64,000 nt of DNA from an uncultured Lactobacillus sp. (lineage in GTDB: Bacteria; Bacillota; Bacilli; Lactobacillales; Lactobacillaceae), in contig NZ_CANBCQ010000001.1 in assembly GCF_947367125.1 (NCBI RefSeq), positions 105,275-169,274 on the forward strand, read 5' to 3'. Both the position numbers and the translations under genes were made by a program. How positions within the stretch are numbered: the first letter of the stretch is position 1; each line of letters starts with the position of its first letter. Below the pieces are notes generated by a model that saw only the letters and a list, made by a program, of their open reading frames with translations, ran no database searches and was not told the origin of the DNA. Below are positions 22,519 to 33,331 of this stretch, one piece after another.

Positions 22519-22743
22519 ATGAGAATTACTTACCCATCAATTGATAAATTATTGTCACGTGTTGATTCACGTTATTCATTATCTGTTCTTGCTGCTAAGA
22601 GAGCACATGAACTTGAAGCTGGTGATCCACCAACTTTGGAACATTTTAAGTGTGATAAGGCTGTTGGTAAGGCGCTTGAAGAAATTGCTGCTGGTAAAGT
22701 TACTGTTGACCCAGCTCATGCCGAGGTTAACCTCGAAGATTAA
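22519..22743 (+). CDS. rpoZ: RNA polymerase omega subunit
   Basis: [31 protein letters not shown]. Confidence 0.95.
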   Translation: MRITYPSIDKLLSRVDSRYSLSVLAAKRAHELEAGDPPTLEHFKCDKAVGKALEEIAAGKVTVDPAHAEVNLED

Positions 22744-22747
22744 TTTA

Positions 22748-22782
22748 TTGACCTTCATCCTTTGGGGTGAAGGTCTTTTTTA
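22748..22782 (+). terminator. Rho-independent terminator between rpoZ and priA
   Basis: gaccttcatcctttggggtgaaggtctttttt. Confidence 0.8.
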
Positions 22783-22793
22783 CAGGTGATTAA

Positions 22794-25193
22794 ATGATTG
22801 CTCAGGTTATTGTTGATGTAGCGGCGCGGCAAACTAATCGTATTTTTGAATATCATATTCCAGCTGAATTAGAAAAAGATATTGCCATTGGCTCAAGAGT
22901 GATTGTGCCTTTTGGTCCGCGCAAAGTGCAAGGCTTTGTAGTAGGGATAACTGATCAAAGTGAATTTAAGGGCGAGCTTAAGGATCTTTTAGTTGTAGTC
23001 GATGAAATGCCCCCATTAACACCAGAATTAGTAAAATTGTCGGCTGATTTAGCCAAAAATATCTTTTCTTATCGGATTAAAATTTTGCAGGCTATGTTGC
23101 CTTGGGTAATGCGTGCAAATTATCGCAAGTTATTGGTACCAGCCAATGATGCGGCTGCTCAGATGCAGGTATTTCAAGGTGATCCCATTGATTTAAATAA
23201 AATTACCGATTTAGCCGAGATTAAACAGTTTCGTAAATTGTTGCGAAATGATGATGCCAAAATCGAATATGTAGTCGAAAATCGGGCTAAAAAGAAGAAG
23301 GAAAATCAATACGAACTTGCTTTAAAACCGACAGAATATCCTAAAATTTACAATACTTTGAGACAAAACGCGGTTAAACAAAAGAAATTGTTAATGGATA
23401 TCACCGAAAATTCAGCAAATTATCCTAAAAGTCAAAGTGAGTTAGAAAAGCAACTTGGATTAACAGCAGCTGTTCTAAGTTCGGCTGTTGAAAAAGGCTG
23501 GTTGAAAAAGAAAGCTGTCGAAATTTACCGTGATCCGTTGTCTGGCTTTGATGATGGTCAAAAGGATGCCCCGGTTACTTTAAATGACGAGCAGCAAAGT
23601 GTTTTGGACCAGATTACGAATGCAATTGATGAACGAAAAGCAGAGACTTTTTTGTTAGAAGGAATTACCGGTAGTGGTAAGACTGAAGTATATTTGCATG
23701 CTATTAGTAAAGCTTTAAAACAAGGGCGAAATGCGTTAATGCTGGTTCCAGAAATTTCCTTAACACCACAGATGGTGCGTCAGGTTAAAGCGCGTTTTGG
23801 TCAAGAAGTAGCGGTTTTGCATAGTGCTTTGTCTGAAGGAGAAAAATATGATGAGTGGCGTCGAATTCGTCGTGGTGAAACTAAGGTGGTTGTTGGTGCT
23901 CGGAGTGCAGTTTTTGCTCCATTGGATAACATTGGGCTAATCGTAATTGATGAGGAGCATGAATCTTCTTATAAGCAAGAAACAGATCCACGTTATAATG
24001 CGCGAGATGTCGCTATTTGGCGGAGTAAATACCACCACTGCCCTTTAGTTTTAGGAAGTGCGACACCATCTTTAGCTAGTCGAGCACGAGCACAAAAAGA
24101 TGTTTATCATCTTTTACGATTAACTAAACGTGCTAATCAGAAAAAATTGCCTCAAGTAAATTTAATTGATTTAAAGCATGTTCAATTTGCAGGAGGACAA
24201 TTTGATTTATCAATTGAATTAGTCGATGCGATTAAAAAAAGGTTGGCCAAAAAAGAACAGGTCATTTTAATGCTTAATCGCCGCGGTTTTGCTAACTTTA
24301 TGCTATGCCGCGAATGTGGATTTGTTTTAAAATGTCCTAATTGCGATGTCTCATTGAATTTGCATAAGGACACTAATAGTATGCAGTGTCACTATTGTGG
24401 TCATACTGAGCCGATTCCTACACGCTGTCCTAATTGTCAGAGCGCACAGATTCGTTTTTTAGGCACTGGTACGCAAAAGGTTCAAGAGGAATTAGAAGAA
24501 CTCTTACCAGGTGCCCGGATTTTGCGGATGGATGTTGATACCACTAGAAGAAAAGGTAGTTACAAGAAAATTTTGGATGCCTTTGGTGCACATGAAGCTG
24601 ATATTTTGCTGGGTACGCAGATGATTGCTAAAGGGCTAGATTTTCCGAATGTTACCTTAGTTGGGGTAATTAATGCTGATACAGGGTTATGGCTATCTGA
24701 TTATAATGCTTCGGAAAAAACTTTTGAGTTATTAACTCAAGTAGCTGGTCGAGCCGGCCGTGCTGATAAGGAAGGCGAGGTTTTAATTCAGACTTATAAC
24801 CCTGAGCACTACGCAATTCAATTATCCCAAACGCAAGATTATGAACGTTTTTATGGTTATGAGATGAATATGCGCCATGCTGGGAATTATCCACCATACT
24901 TTTATACAGTTTTGATTTCTATTGCAGCAAAAAAAGAACAAAATGCAGCCCGTGAAGCTTTTCGAATTAAAAGATATCTAACAGAGCATTTGCATGAACC
25001 AACGATTATCTTAGGACCAACGCCAAGTGCAATTTCTCGCGTAAAAAATCAATATTATTACCAAATACTGGTAAAATATAAAAAAGAACCAAATTTGAAT
25101 AAATTATTACACCATGTTCAGGACTCCGCGCAGGAAGTTAAGAAATATGGTTTAAGTATTTTTATTGATAACGAACCAGAAAGAATTATGTAA
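22794..25193 (+). CDS. priA: Primosomal protein N' (helicase)
   Basis: Walker A GITGSGKTEVYLHAI; DEEH; zinc motifs CREC, CPNC, CHYC, CPNC. Confidence 0.97.
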   Translation: MIAQVIVDVAARQTNRIFEYHIPAELEKDIAIGSRVIVPFGPRKVQGFVVGITDQSEFKGELKDLLVVVDEMPPLTPELVKLSADLAKNIFSYRIKILQAMLPWVMRANYRKLLVPANDAAAQMQVFQGDPIDLNKITDLAEIKQFRKLLRNDDAKIEYVVENRAKKKKENQYELALKPTEYPKIYNTLRQNAVKQKKLLMDITENSANYPKSQSELEKQLGLTAAVLSSAVEKGWLKKKAVEIYRDPLSGFDDGQKDAPVTLNDEQQSVLDQITNAIDERKAETFLLEGITGSGKTEVYLHAISKALKQGRNALMLVPEISLTPQMVRQVKARFGQEVAVLHSALSEGEKYDEWRRIRRGETKVVVGARSAVFAPLDNIGLIVIDEEHESSYKQETDPRYNARDVAIWRSKYHHCPLVLGSATPSLASRARAQKDVYHLLRLTKRANQKKLPQVNLIDLKHVQFAGGQFDLSIELVDAIKKRLAKKEQVILMLNRRGFANFMLCRECGFVLKCPNCDVSLNLHKDTNSMQCHYCGHTEPIPTRCPNCQSAQIRFLGTGTQKVQEELEELLPGARILRMDVDTTRRKGSYKKILDAFGAHEADILLGTQMIAKGLDFPNVTLVGVINADTGLWLSDYNASEKTFELLTQVAGRAGRADKEGEVLIQTYNPEHYAIQLSQTQDYERFYGYEMNMRHAGNYPPYFYTVLISIAAKKEQNAAREAFRIKRYLTEHLHEPTIILGPTPSAISRVKNQYYYQILVKYKKEPNLNKLLHHVQDSAQEVKKYGLSIFIDNEPERIM

Positions 25194-25205
25194 GGAGATG
25201 CTTTA

Positions 25206-26147
25206 ATGACATCAGTAATATTTATGGGAACACCAGAATTTTCAGTTCCAGTACTTGAAGGTTTAATTGACGAAGGTTATGAAATTAAGGCTGTAGTTAC
25301 TCAACCTGATAAAAAAGTAGGTCGTAAGCAAAAAATTACTAAATCACCTGCTAAGATTGCTGCAGAAAAGCATAATTTGCCAGTCTTTCAACCAGTTAAG
25401 TTGTCTGGCTCAGAAGAAATGCAAAAATTAATTGATCTGCAAGCTGATTTAATTGTTACAGCAGCTTATGGTCAATTTTTGCCAACTAAGTTTTTGAATT
25501 CAGTTAAGATTGCTGCAGTTAACGTACACGGCTCACTTTTGCCAAAATATCGTGGTGGTGCGCCAATTCAATATTCATTAATTAATGGTGATCAAGAAAC
25601 TGGCATTACAATCATGGAAATGGTGAAGAAGATGGATGCGGGTGATATCTATGCACAAGAAGCAATTAAGATTGAGCCAGATGATAATGCTGGTACATTA
25701 TTCAAGAAGTTGTCGGTTTTAGGCCGAAACTTATTGCTTAAGACTTTGCCATCCATTATTGATGGTTCAGTAAAAAAGGTGCCACAAGATCCAGACAAGG
25801 TTGTCTTTTCACCTAATATTACCAAAGAACAAGAGCGACTTACCGTTGATATGACAGCTGAAGAAGCAAATGATATGATTCGTGCTTTGAATCCAGATCC
25901 AGGTGCTTATTTGATGATTGAAGGCAAACGGTTCAAGATTTGGCGAGCAGAAGTCGCAACTGACTCATCAAGTTTGGAAGCAGGCTCGGTAGTTGCTAAC
26001 AAAGGTCGCTTTGCGCTTAGTTTTGCTGATAACTCAGTGCTTAATTTGCTTGAAGTTCAACCAAGCGGCAAGAAGAGAATGGATGTTAAGAGCTTCTTGA
26101 ATGGTCAAGGCAGCAAGTTTGTCCCAGGTGAAGAAATTGTCGATTAA
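25206..26147 (+). CDS. fmt: Methionyl-tRNA formyltransferase
   Basis: VIFMGTPEFSVPVLEGL; VHGSLLPKYRGGAPIQYSLINGD. Confidence 0.97.
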   Translation: MTSVIFMGTPEFSVPVLEGLIDEGYEIKAVVTQPDKKVGRKQKITKSPAKIAAEKHNLPVFQPVKLSGSEEMQKLIDLQADLIVTAAYGQFLPTKFLNSVKIAAVNVHGSLLPKYRGGAPIQYSLINGDQETGITIMEMVKKMDAGDIYAQEAIKIEPDDNAGTLFKKLSVLGRNLLLKTLPSIIDGSVKKVPQDPDKVVFSPNITKEQERLTVDMTAEEANDMIRALNPDPGAYLMIEGKRFKIWRAEVATDSSSLEAGSVVANKGRFALSFADNSVLNLLEVQPSGKKRMDVKSFLNGQGSKFVPGEEIVD

Positions 26148-27462
26148 GAAAAGTGCACGTGCGATTAGCTTAGAGACACTAATTAAGGTCTTAGAGCAGG
26201 GCTCATATTCTAATATTAGTTTGAATAATAATTTGAAGCATTCTGATTTATCAATTGCCGACCAAAATTTAGCAACTAAAATTGTCTATGGGACAATTCA
26301 ATATCGTTTGTTTTTGGAATATCAGTTAAAAGGATTAGTTAAAACCAAGCTAACAGAAAAATATGTGCAGCCGTTGTTATTAATGTCTCTTTATCAACTT
26401 ATCTTTTTGGACAAAGTTCCTAATCGAGCAGTTCTTGATGAAGCTAATAAACTGGCTAAGCAATTTGGTAAACCTCATTCAGCTGGCTTTCGTTTAGTAA
26501 ATGGAATTTTGCGTTCTTTTACTAGACGCGGAGTAATTTTGCCAAATGAAAGCAATCAGGTTGAGTATTTAAGCATTAAAGAGAGCGTGCCAGAATGGTT
26601 AGTTAAATACTTAATCGACAATTGGGGCTTGGACAAAGCTAAGTCAGTTTTGGCTAGCATCAATCAACCTGCTAAAAATAGTGTACGAATTTCAAGCCTG
26701 GCAAATTCAGAGCAAGTTTTTAGCCAATTAAAACAAGAAAATTATCAGCCAGAGTGGTCTAAGTTATCAAGTCATGATGTGATTTTAAGTCATGGTGGGA
26801 TTAGTGAGAGCGATTTATTTGAAAATGGTAAATTAACGATTCAAGATGAAGCCGCTAGCTTAGTAGTAGAAGCTTTTGATTTTAAGCCAAAAGAACATGT
26901 ATTAGATGCTTGTTCTGCTCCTGGAGGCAAGACGGTCCAAATTGCTGAAAATCTCGTTGATGGCGATGTGACTGCGTTAGACATTCATGAAAAGAAATTG
27001 CGTTTAGTGCGGGAAAATGCTCAAAGGATGCATGTTGCTGATAAAGTTAAAACAAAAGCTTGTGATGCACGTAAGGCACCAGAAATTTTTACTCCTGGTG
27101 AATTTACTAAAATTTTAGTAGATGCGCCTTGTTCTGGGCTCGGATTATTGCGCCGAAAGCCTGAAATTCGCTATACTAAGAGACAACAGGACTTACAAAA
27201 TTTACAAAAAATCCAATTGGCAATCTTAACTGCAGTAAGTTCACTCCTGAAAAAAGATGGCAAGTTAGTTTATTCAACTTGTTCAATTTCAGTAGAAGAA
27301 AATGAGGAAGTAGTTAAGAAATTTTTGCAGACAAATCCTGCCTTTGAGCTAGCTCCATTTAAGCTAACTAAACTTGAATCAGAGACAGGGATGTTGAAAA
27401 TAATGCCTGATCTAGACGGTAATGATGGATTTTTTATTGCTAAATTTAAGTTACGAGGTTAG
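26137..27462 (+). CDS. rsmB: 16S rRNA (cytosine-967-C5)-methyltransferase
   Basis: LDACSAPGGKTVQIAE, VDAPCSGLGLLRRKPEI; likely TTG start 26137 after aggtga, overlapping fmt. Confidence 0.93.
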   Translation: MSIKKSARAISLETLIKVLEQGSYSNISLNNNLKHSDLSIADQNLATKIVYGTIQYRLFLEYQLKGLVKTKLTEKYVQPLLLMSLYQLIFLDKVPNRAVLDEANKLAKQFGKPHSAGFRLVNGILRSFTRRGVILPNESNQVEYLSIKESVPEWLVKYLIDNWGLDKAKSVLASINQPAKNSVRISSLANSEQVFSQLKQENYQPEWSKLSSHDVILSHGGISESDLFENGKLTIQDEAASLVVEAFDFKPKEHVLDACSAPGGKTVQIAENLVDGDVTALDIHEKKLRLVRENAQRMHVADKVKTKACDARKAPEIFTPGEFTKILVDAPCSGLGLLRRKPEIRYTKRQQDLQNLQKIQLAILTAVSSLLKKDGKLVYSTCSISVEENEEVVKKFLQTNPAFELAPFKLTKLESETGMLKIMPDLDGNDGFFIAKFKLRG

Positions 27463-27466
27463 ATTT

Positions 27467-28222
27467 TTGATTGAGACAGCATACGCTTCAAGTATCGGTA
27501 AGGTACGAAAAAGCAATCAAGATTTTGTAAAAGTTTTTAAAAATCAAAAGGGAATTGTCTTAGCTATTGTTTGTGATGGTATGGGCGGTCATCAAGGCGG
27601 TGATGTTGCTTCTACGATGGCAGTTACTCATTTGGGACACAATTTTAGCAGGACTGATTTTACTAATGCTAATCTTGCTCATAAGTGGCTTGATGTGCAA
27701 TTAAATTCTGAAAATGAAACAATTTTAAAAACTGCTGATAAATTTCCAGATTTAAATGGCATGGGCACTACTATTGTGCTGGCATTTGCATTTGATCAGA
27801 GTGCTTTAATTGCCCACTTAGGTGATTCACGCGCTTATAGCTATTCTGAGGGAAAATTCGAGCAGCTAACAGAAGATCATTCTTTAGTTAATGAATTGGT
27901 CAAGATGGGCCAAATTACTAAAGAGCAAGCTAAACATCATCCTCAAAAAAATATTATTACGCAAGCATTAGGCGTGTCGAGCACAATTGATCCTGAATTT
28001 GATGAGATTAAATTGGGCGAAAACGATATTATTTTGCTGTGTACGGATGGTCTAACCAACTCCCTTAGCGATCCTCAAATCCAACAGATTTTAGCAACTA
28101 AAGAACTTAGTTTAAAAGAACGCTGTAACAAATTGATCAGTGAAGCTAATCGATTAGGTGGTGGTGATAATATTACTGTCTGCCTAATTTGGAACAAGGA
28201 GGACGAGAGTAGTGATCGATAA
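27467..28222 (+). CDS. stp: PP2C-family Ser/Thr protein phosphatase
   Basis: GKVRKSNQDF, CDGMGGHQGGDVAS, HLGDSRAY, GGGDNITV; likely TTG start 27467 with gagg upstream. Confidence 0.94.
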   Translation: MIETAYASSIGKVRKSNQDFVKVFKNQKGIVLAIVCDGMGGHQGGDVASTMAVTHLGHNFSRTDFTNANLAHKWLDVQLNSENETILKTADKFPDLNGMGTTIVLAFAFDQSALIAHLGDSRAYSYSEGKFEQLTEDHSLVNELVKMGQITKEQAKHHPQKNIITQALGVSSTIDPEFDEIKLGENDIILLCTDGLTNSLSDPQIQQILATKELSLKERCNKLISEANRLGGGDNITVCLIWNKEDESSDR

Positions 28223-30242
28223 AGGTTATCTGCTTGGGGAGCGTTACCGCATCATTGATACCTTAGGTGAAGGCGGGATGGCTAATGTCTATTTAGCGGA
28301 AGATATTATTTTGCAGCGTAAAGTTGCCGTTAAAATTTTACGTTTAGATTTACAAAATGAACCGCAAACCCAAGCTCGTTTTCAAAGAGAGGCACTAGCT
28401 ACCAGTGAATTGAGTCATCCTAATATAGTTTCAGTCCTTGATGTGGGAACTGATCACGGACTGCCTTATATGGTAATGGAATATGTTGATGGCCCAAATC
28501 TAAAGGAGTATATTCGCAAAAATGCACCTTTAGATTTGCATGAAGTCATTCGCATCATGGACCAAATTTTGAGCGCAGTCGCTTTAGCCCATAAACATAA
28601 TGTTATTCACCGTGATTTAAAGCCACAGAATATTTTAATGGACAAGCGCGGTAATATTAAAATTGCTGATTTTGGCATTGCTGTTGCCTTGAATCAAAGC
28701 TCAATTACGCAAACTAATTCGGTTATGGGTTCGGTCCATTATATGTCGCCTGAGCAAACTCGGGGCGGGATGGTTACCAAGCAATCGGATATTTATTCAT
28801 TGGGGATTATTCTTTATGAATTAATTACGGGAACTGTTCCATTTAATGGTGATACACCGGTTGCAATTGCTCTAAAGCATGCCCAAGAACCTATTCCATC
28901 CATTCGTAAAAAAGATACTAGCGTACCACAGGCACTTGAAAACGTTGTTTTAAAAGCAACAGCTAAGGATCCGCGTGATCGATATGCCACTGCGCAAGAA
29001 ATGAAAGTAGATCTAGATAGTAGTTTAGATCCTGAACGGGCAGATGAGCCGATTTTTGTTCCTGATCACGGCAATAACGATGATAAAACAATTGTTTTAC
29101 CAGGATTAAAATCAGAAAAAGAAGATAAAAAAGTAGAAGAACCGGCGAAAGCGGAAACGGTAGAACCTGATAAACCAGCAGAGAAAAAATCTTTTTGGCA
29201 AAATGTTAAAAAACATAAGTGGTGGTGGTTGATCTCGGTTGTTGCTGCAGGGTTGATTATCTTAATGATGATTTTTGCCTTAAGCGGTAATGGCAATAAA
29301 CATCAAGATGTTAATATTCCTGATGTCACCAATATTGCAGAAAAGACCGCTGAAAGTAAGCTAGAAGCAGCAGGATTACAGGTCGGCAAGATAATTAGAC
29401 GTCAGTCAGATGATGTTAAAAAAGGTCATGTAATTACAACTAAGCCTACTGCTGGTAACAGTCTTGAGCGCGGCAAAAGTGTTGACTTAATTGTTTCTAG
29501 CGGCTCCAGCATGGTAAAAGTGCCTGATATGGTAGGTAAAAACTATGATGAAGCAGCAGAAAAATTAGAAAACATGGGCTTTGATGTTGTTAGAGAGGAT
29601 CAATATTCAAATAAGGTTGATCCTGATCGAATAATTTCACAAAGTATTGCTGCCGGTGTTGAAGTCAAGCCAACGCAAACTACGATTACGTTAGTAGTTT
29701 CTCGTGGTAAGCAAGCTCGATTGCATCAAAAGATGATTACTTTAAAGGATTTAAGCAATTATTCTTTAAAGAGTGCACAAGATTATGCTAAAGAGCATGG
29801 TTTGACCTTGCAAATCAATCAAGAATATTCCGATGATGTTGAAAAGGGTATGGTAATTTCAATGGATCCCGGTCCGGGAACCAAGGTTGAACGTGGTTCA
29901 ACTGTGACAATCAAAGTTTCTCGTGGACCAAAAGAAGATAAGGAAACTACGATTACTAAGACTTTCACTGTTAACTATGTTGGTAGCAATTTAGCTAAAG
30001 ATGAAAAAACTGACAATGATAAAAATCAGGATGATTCTAAAGCAGAATCTGTTGAAAATAAGGGTGATCATGTTCAGATTTATATCAAAGATGATGATCA
30101 TTCATTAAGTAATATTTATCGTGATCTTTATATTAAGCACGATATGAGCTTTTCAATTCCGTTTAACATCAGAGAAGGTAGTGGACAATTAAAAGTTGTT
30201 CGTAATGGCGATACAATTTTGAATGAAAAGGTGACTAAATAA
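28212..30242 (+). CDS. PASTA-domain Ser/Thr protein kinase
   Basis: GEGGMANVYLAED, HRDLKPQNIL, DFGIAVAL kinase motifs; TM segment; PASTA repeats; GTG start. Confidence 0.96.
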   Translation: MIDKGYLLGERYRIIDTLGEGGMANVYLAEDIILQRKVAVKILRLDLQNEPQTQARFQREALATSELSHPNIVSVLDVGTDHGLPYMVMEYVDGPNLKEYIRKNAPLDLHEVIRIMDQILSAVALAHKHNVIHRDLKPQNILMDKRGNIKIADFGIAVALNQSSITQTNSVMGSVHYMSPEQTRGGMVTKQSDIYSLGIILYELITGTVPFNGDTPVAIALKHAQEPIPSIRKKDTSVPQALENVVLKATAKDPRDRYATAQEMKVDLDSSLDPERADEPIFVPDHGNNDDKTIVLPGLKSEKEDKKVEEPAKAETVEPDKPAEKKSFWQNVKKHKWWWLISVVAAGLIILMMIFALSGNGNKHQDVNIPDVTNIAEKTAESKLEAAGLQVGKIIRRQSDDVKKGHVITTKPTAGNSLERGKSVDLIVSSGSSMVKVPDMVGKNYDEAAEKLENMGFDVVREDQYSNKVDPDRIISQSIAAGVEVKPTQTTITLVVSRGKQARLHQKMITLKDLSNYSLKSAQDYAKEHGLTLQINQEYSDDVEKGMVISMDPGPGTKVERGSTVTIKVSRGPKEDKETTITKTFTVNYVGSNLAKDEKTDNDKNQDDSKAESVENKGDHVQIYIKDDDHSLSNIYRDLYIKHDMSFSIPFNIREGSGQLKVVRNGDTILNEKVTK

Positions 30243-31133
30243 ATGAAACTAGCACAAGGAACCGTTGTAGGTTTAATTGCTGGTTATTATGATGTAGAAA
30301 CCGCTGCGGGTATCGTTAGAACGCGAGCTCGCGGCGTTTTTCGTCAAAAAAAGCAAAAACCAGCAGTCGGCGATCATGTAGAAATTCAAATAGATGATAA
30401 GGGTATGAGTTATTTGGTAAAGATTTTGCCGCGGATCAATCGCATTGGTCGTCCAGCAGTTGCCAATGTCAGTCACGTATTACTAGTAATTTCTGCAGTG
30501 GAGCCAGATTTTTCAGTAGAGTTATTAGATCGATTTTTAACTTTCTTTTCTTGGCAAGAAGTTGGTGTGACAATTTATTTATCCAAAGCTGATTTATTGC
30601 CGGAAGCGAAATTAACGCCAATTAAACAAGCATTAAGTTATTATCAAAAAATTGGCTATCCTGTTTTTACTGACTATCCTGAATTGCAAACGCAAATTCC
30701 AGCATTGATTAAGAAAAATCAAATTTGGACTTTGGCCGGTCAATCAGGTGCAGGTAAGTCAACTTTGCTTAACCATTTAAAAAAGGATGCTAATCAGGAA
30801 ACTGGTGCAATTTCAACTAGTTTAAATCGTGGTAAGCACACAACTAGAAAGGTTGAACTCTTCAAATTAGGAGCTGGCTTTTTGGCTGATACACCAGGTT
30901 TTTCATCGATTGATTTAACTCCAATTAAGTTGAATAAATTATGCAATTACTTCGTTGAATTTAAAAAAGCTAGCGTTCAATGTAAGTTTCGTGGTTGCCA
31001 GCATTTGCAAGAGCCTGGTTGTGAAGTGAAGAAATTACTTGAAGCTGGAGAAATCTTAGCCAGCAGATATGAAGATTATTTAGCAATGCGGACCGAGATT
31101 AGCGAAGGACGCATGCCAGAATATTTGAAATAG
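30243..31133 (+). CDS. rsgA: Ribosome small subunit-dependent GTPase A
   Basis: [42 protein letters not shown] zinc motif. Confidence 0.96.
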   Translation: MKLAQGTVVGLIAGYYDVETAAGIVRTRARGVFRQKKQKPAVGDHVEIQIDDKGMSYLVKILPRINRIGRPAVANVSHVLLVISAVEPDFSVELLDRFLTFFSWQEVGVTIYLSKADLLPEAKLTPIKQALSYYQKIGYPVFTDYPELQTQIPALIKKNQIWTLAGQSGAGKSTLLNHLKKDANQETGAISTSLNRGKHTTRKVELFKLGAGFLADTPGFSSIDLTPIKLNKLCNYFVEFKKASVQCKFRGCQHLQEPGCEVKKLLEAGEILASRYEDYLAMRTEISEGRMPEYLK

Positions 31134-31145
31134 AGGTATTAATTA

Positions 31146-31796
31146 ATGATGATTGCCCCCTCAATTTTGAACGCAAATAATATTGACTTAAAAAATGATA
31201 TTGAAAATGCAGTAGAAGCTGGAATCAGCCGTTTTCATATTGATATTATGGATGGACACTTTGTACCAAATTTGTCCTTTGGCCCACAATTAATTAAAGA
31301 TTTTAAGCGCGAATTTCCAATGACTAATGCTGAAATTCACTTGATGAGCAATGCCCCCGACAAATTGGTACCGTCCTTTGTAGAAGCAGGAGCTGACTTA
31401 ATTGAATTGCATTATGAAGCAATGGATCAACCTAAACTTTATTATTGGCTGGATTATTTGGCTTCTAATGGTGTTGATACTGCTTTAGCAATTAGCCCTG
31501 ATACGTCAGTTGATGTGATTAAGCAATATCTGCCTTTATTAAAGCAAGTCTTGGTCATGACGGTAAAACCAGGCTTTGGTGGGCAAAGCTTTATTCCTGA
31601 ATCAATTGATCGAATTAAAGCGGTTAGAGAGATTGTCGGCCCAGATTTTGATATTGAAGTTGATGGCGGGATTAATGATCAAACGATTAAGTTAGCTAAG
31701 GATGCTGGTGCTAATATTTTTGTTGTTGGTTCATATCTCTATGAAAATGGCAATATTAGTGGTCAAGTACATAAATTAGAGAAAATTATCAAATAA
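31146..31796 (+). CDS. rpe: Ribulose-phosphate 3-epimerase
   Basis: IAPSILNAN, FHIDIMDGHFVPNLSFGP, MTVKPGFGGQSF, EVDGGIN. Confidence 0.97.
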   Translation: MMIAPSILNANNIDLKNDIENAVEAGISRFHIDIMDGHFVPNLSFGPQLIKDFKREFPMTNAEIHLMSNAPDKLVPSFVEAGADLIELHYEAMDQPKLYYWLDYLASNGVDTALAISPDTSVDVIKQYLPLLKQVLVMTVKPGFGGQSFIPESIDRIKAVREIVGPDFDIEVDGGINDQTIKLAKDAGANIFVVGSYLYENGNISGQVHKLEKIIK

Positions 31797-32470
31797 TGAA
31801 AGCATATGCATTATTAGGTGGGCCGACAGATTTGTGGCCGAAAGATATTAAAGAAAAACTAGCTAATGCTGACTTAATTATTGGCGTTGATCGTGGCGCC
31901 TTATTTTTGGAAGAATTGGGGATAATTCCTGATGTTGCAGTCGGTGATTATGATTCCTTACAAAAAAAGGATTTGCAGCGAATAGAAAGTAATATTTCTG
32001 ATATTCGCTATTCAAATCCCGTCAAAGATTGGACTGATTCCGAATTAATGTTGCGTGTTGCTTTTGAAGATTATCATGCCGATGAGCTGGTAATTTTAGG
32101 AGCGACCGGTGGTCGAATAGACCATTTTTTGATTAATTTATTAATGGTATTGAATCCTGAGATAAGATGCTATGCAGAAAAAGTAACGTTAGTTGATAAG
32201 CAAAATTTGATTTGCTTTTTTGATGCAGGAGAACATCTGATTAAAAAACAGGCATCATATCCTTATATTGGTTTTGCGGCTCTAACTGCTGTAGAAGATT
32301 TTAATATCAGCGGAGCACTATACGAATTAAAACATTATTCAGGTGATTATCCCCGCATTTTTTCGTCAAATGAATTTTTGGCTAATAGTAATCAATTTAA
32401 AATAAGTAGTCAAAAAGGCGTGATTGCGGCAATTTATTCTAAAGATATTAATCGTTTTCATAATTTATAG
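31796..32470 (+). CDS. thiN: Thiamine pyrophosphokinase
   Basis: GVDRGALFLEELGIIPDVAVGDYDSL; ATGGRIDHFLINLLML-like motif; S(S)QKGVIAAIYS. Confidence 0.92.
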   Translation: MKAYALLGGPTDLWPKDIKEKLANADLIIGVDRGALFLEELGIIPDVAVGDYDSLQKKDLQRIESNISDIRYSNPVKDWTDSELMLRVAFEDYHADELVILGATGGRIDHFLINLLMVLNPEIRCYAEKVTLVDKQNLICFFDAGEHLIKKQASYPYIGFAALTAVEDFNISGALYELKHYSGDYPRIFSSNEFLANSNQFKISSQKGVIAAIYSKDINRFHNL

Positions 32471-32521
32471 AATATGATACAGTAAAGTGGAACTATAGGA
32501 AAAGAAAACGAGGTAATTCAA

Positions 32522-32827
32522 ATGAAATACATTGACTTTGAAAAAGATGTTGCCGGTTTTGAAGATGGTCGTTATGAAGCAAGACTTGATCGTGCTAAGC
32601 AAAATGTAAAAGATTATATGCACAAGAATCATGTTCACGTTTTTGATAAAAAGAAGAAAAAGGAAGTTGCTACAATCAATGGTTTAGCTAGAAATGTAAC
32701 TTATCAAGACTTGGGTTTACCAACTAAGCTAGGTGAAATGATTACTGAATATGCTTATACGCCAATCGATGAAAGAATGGCTGATTTGATTTCTGATGAT
32801 GACAAGCACCATAACATTATGAAGTAA
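32522..32827 (+). CDS. Small hypothetical protein (101 aa)
   Basis: Intact ORF with RBS gaggtaa; flanked downstream by a terminator. Confidence 0.7.
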   Translation: MKYIDFEKDVAGFEDGRYEARLDRAKQNVKDYMHKNHVHVFDKKKKKEVATINGLARNVTYQDLGLPTKLGEMITEYAYTPIDERMADLISDDDKHHNIMK

Positions 32828-32846
32828 GATGAAGTAAGACGAAATA

Positions 32847-32886
32847 AAACGGTAAGAAGACAGGAATGTTTTCTTACCGTTTTTTA
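32847..32886 (+). terminator. Rho-independent terminator
   Basis: aaacggtaagaa...ttcttaccgtttttt. Confidence 0.8.
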
Positions 32887-32934
32887 ATTGTTGTACAAAT
32901 GATGTACAAGATACGTATTTTTTTAATGAGTAAA

Positions 32935-32973
32935 AAAATAGCTTGCAAGATCAGCGATCTAACAAGCTTTTGG
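32935..32973 (-). terminator. Rho-independent terminator of rpmB (minus strand)
   Basis: Reverse strand aagcttgttagatc gct gatcttgcaagct atttttttact. Confidence 0.8.
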
Positions 32974-32977
32974 TCTA

Positions 32978-33163
32978 TTAGGCACGAGTAACTTTACCAG
33001 ACTTTAAAGCCTTGGTTGAAACCCATACGCGCTTTGGCTTACCGTCAACAAGAATGCGAACTTTTTGAAGGTTTGGCTTCCAAGCACGACGAGCTGAGTT
33101 CAATGAGTGTGAACGTTTGTTACCGAATGTAGTCTTCTTACCTGTTACGTAATCTTTTGCCAT
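32978..33163 (-). CDS. rpmB: 50S ribosomal protein L28
   Basis: [37 protein letters not shown]. Confidence 0.97.
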   Translation of the reverse strand: MAKDYVTGKKTTFGNKRSHSLNSARRAWKPNLQKVRILVDGKPKRVWVSTKALKSGKVTRA

Positions 33164-33331
33164 TTGCTAAACCTCCTTTATTTGTGATGTCATACTCAAT
33201 TAGATTATCATATGTTTTGGTGCAATTCAACACCAAAAGGATTTTTTTACAGTATATTTTAATTATTGATTATCTCGTTACTATGATAAAATAATAAACG
33301 TATATATAGATAATAAGACGGAGGACGAAAC

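Noticed and set aside
22541-22789. 82 aa ORF overlapping rpoZ in another frame
   Set aside because: Leu-rich out-of-frame translation of rpoZ and its terminator.
26101-26136. ATG 26101 as rsmB start
   Set aside because: No good RBS and deeper overlap with fmt; TTG 26137 is preceded by aggtga.
28212-30242. PASTA kinase / PP2C pair considered as a novel signalling or defence system
   Set aside because: This is the standard stp-prkC pair in the conserved rsmB-stp-prkC-rsgA-rpe-thiN order of Firmicutes.
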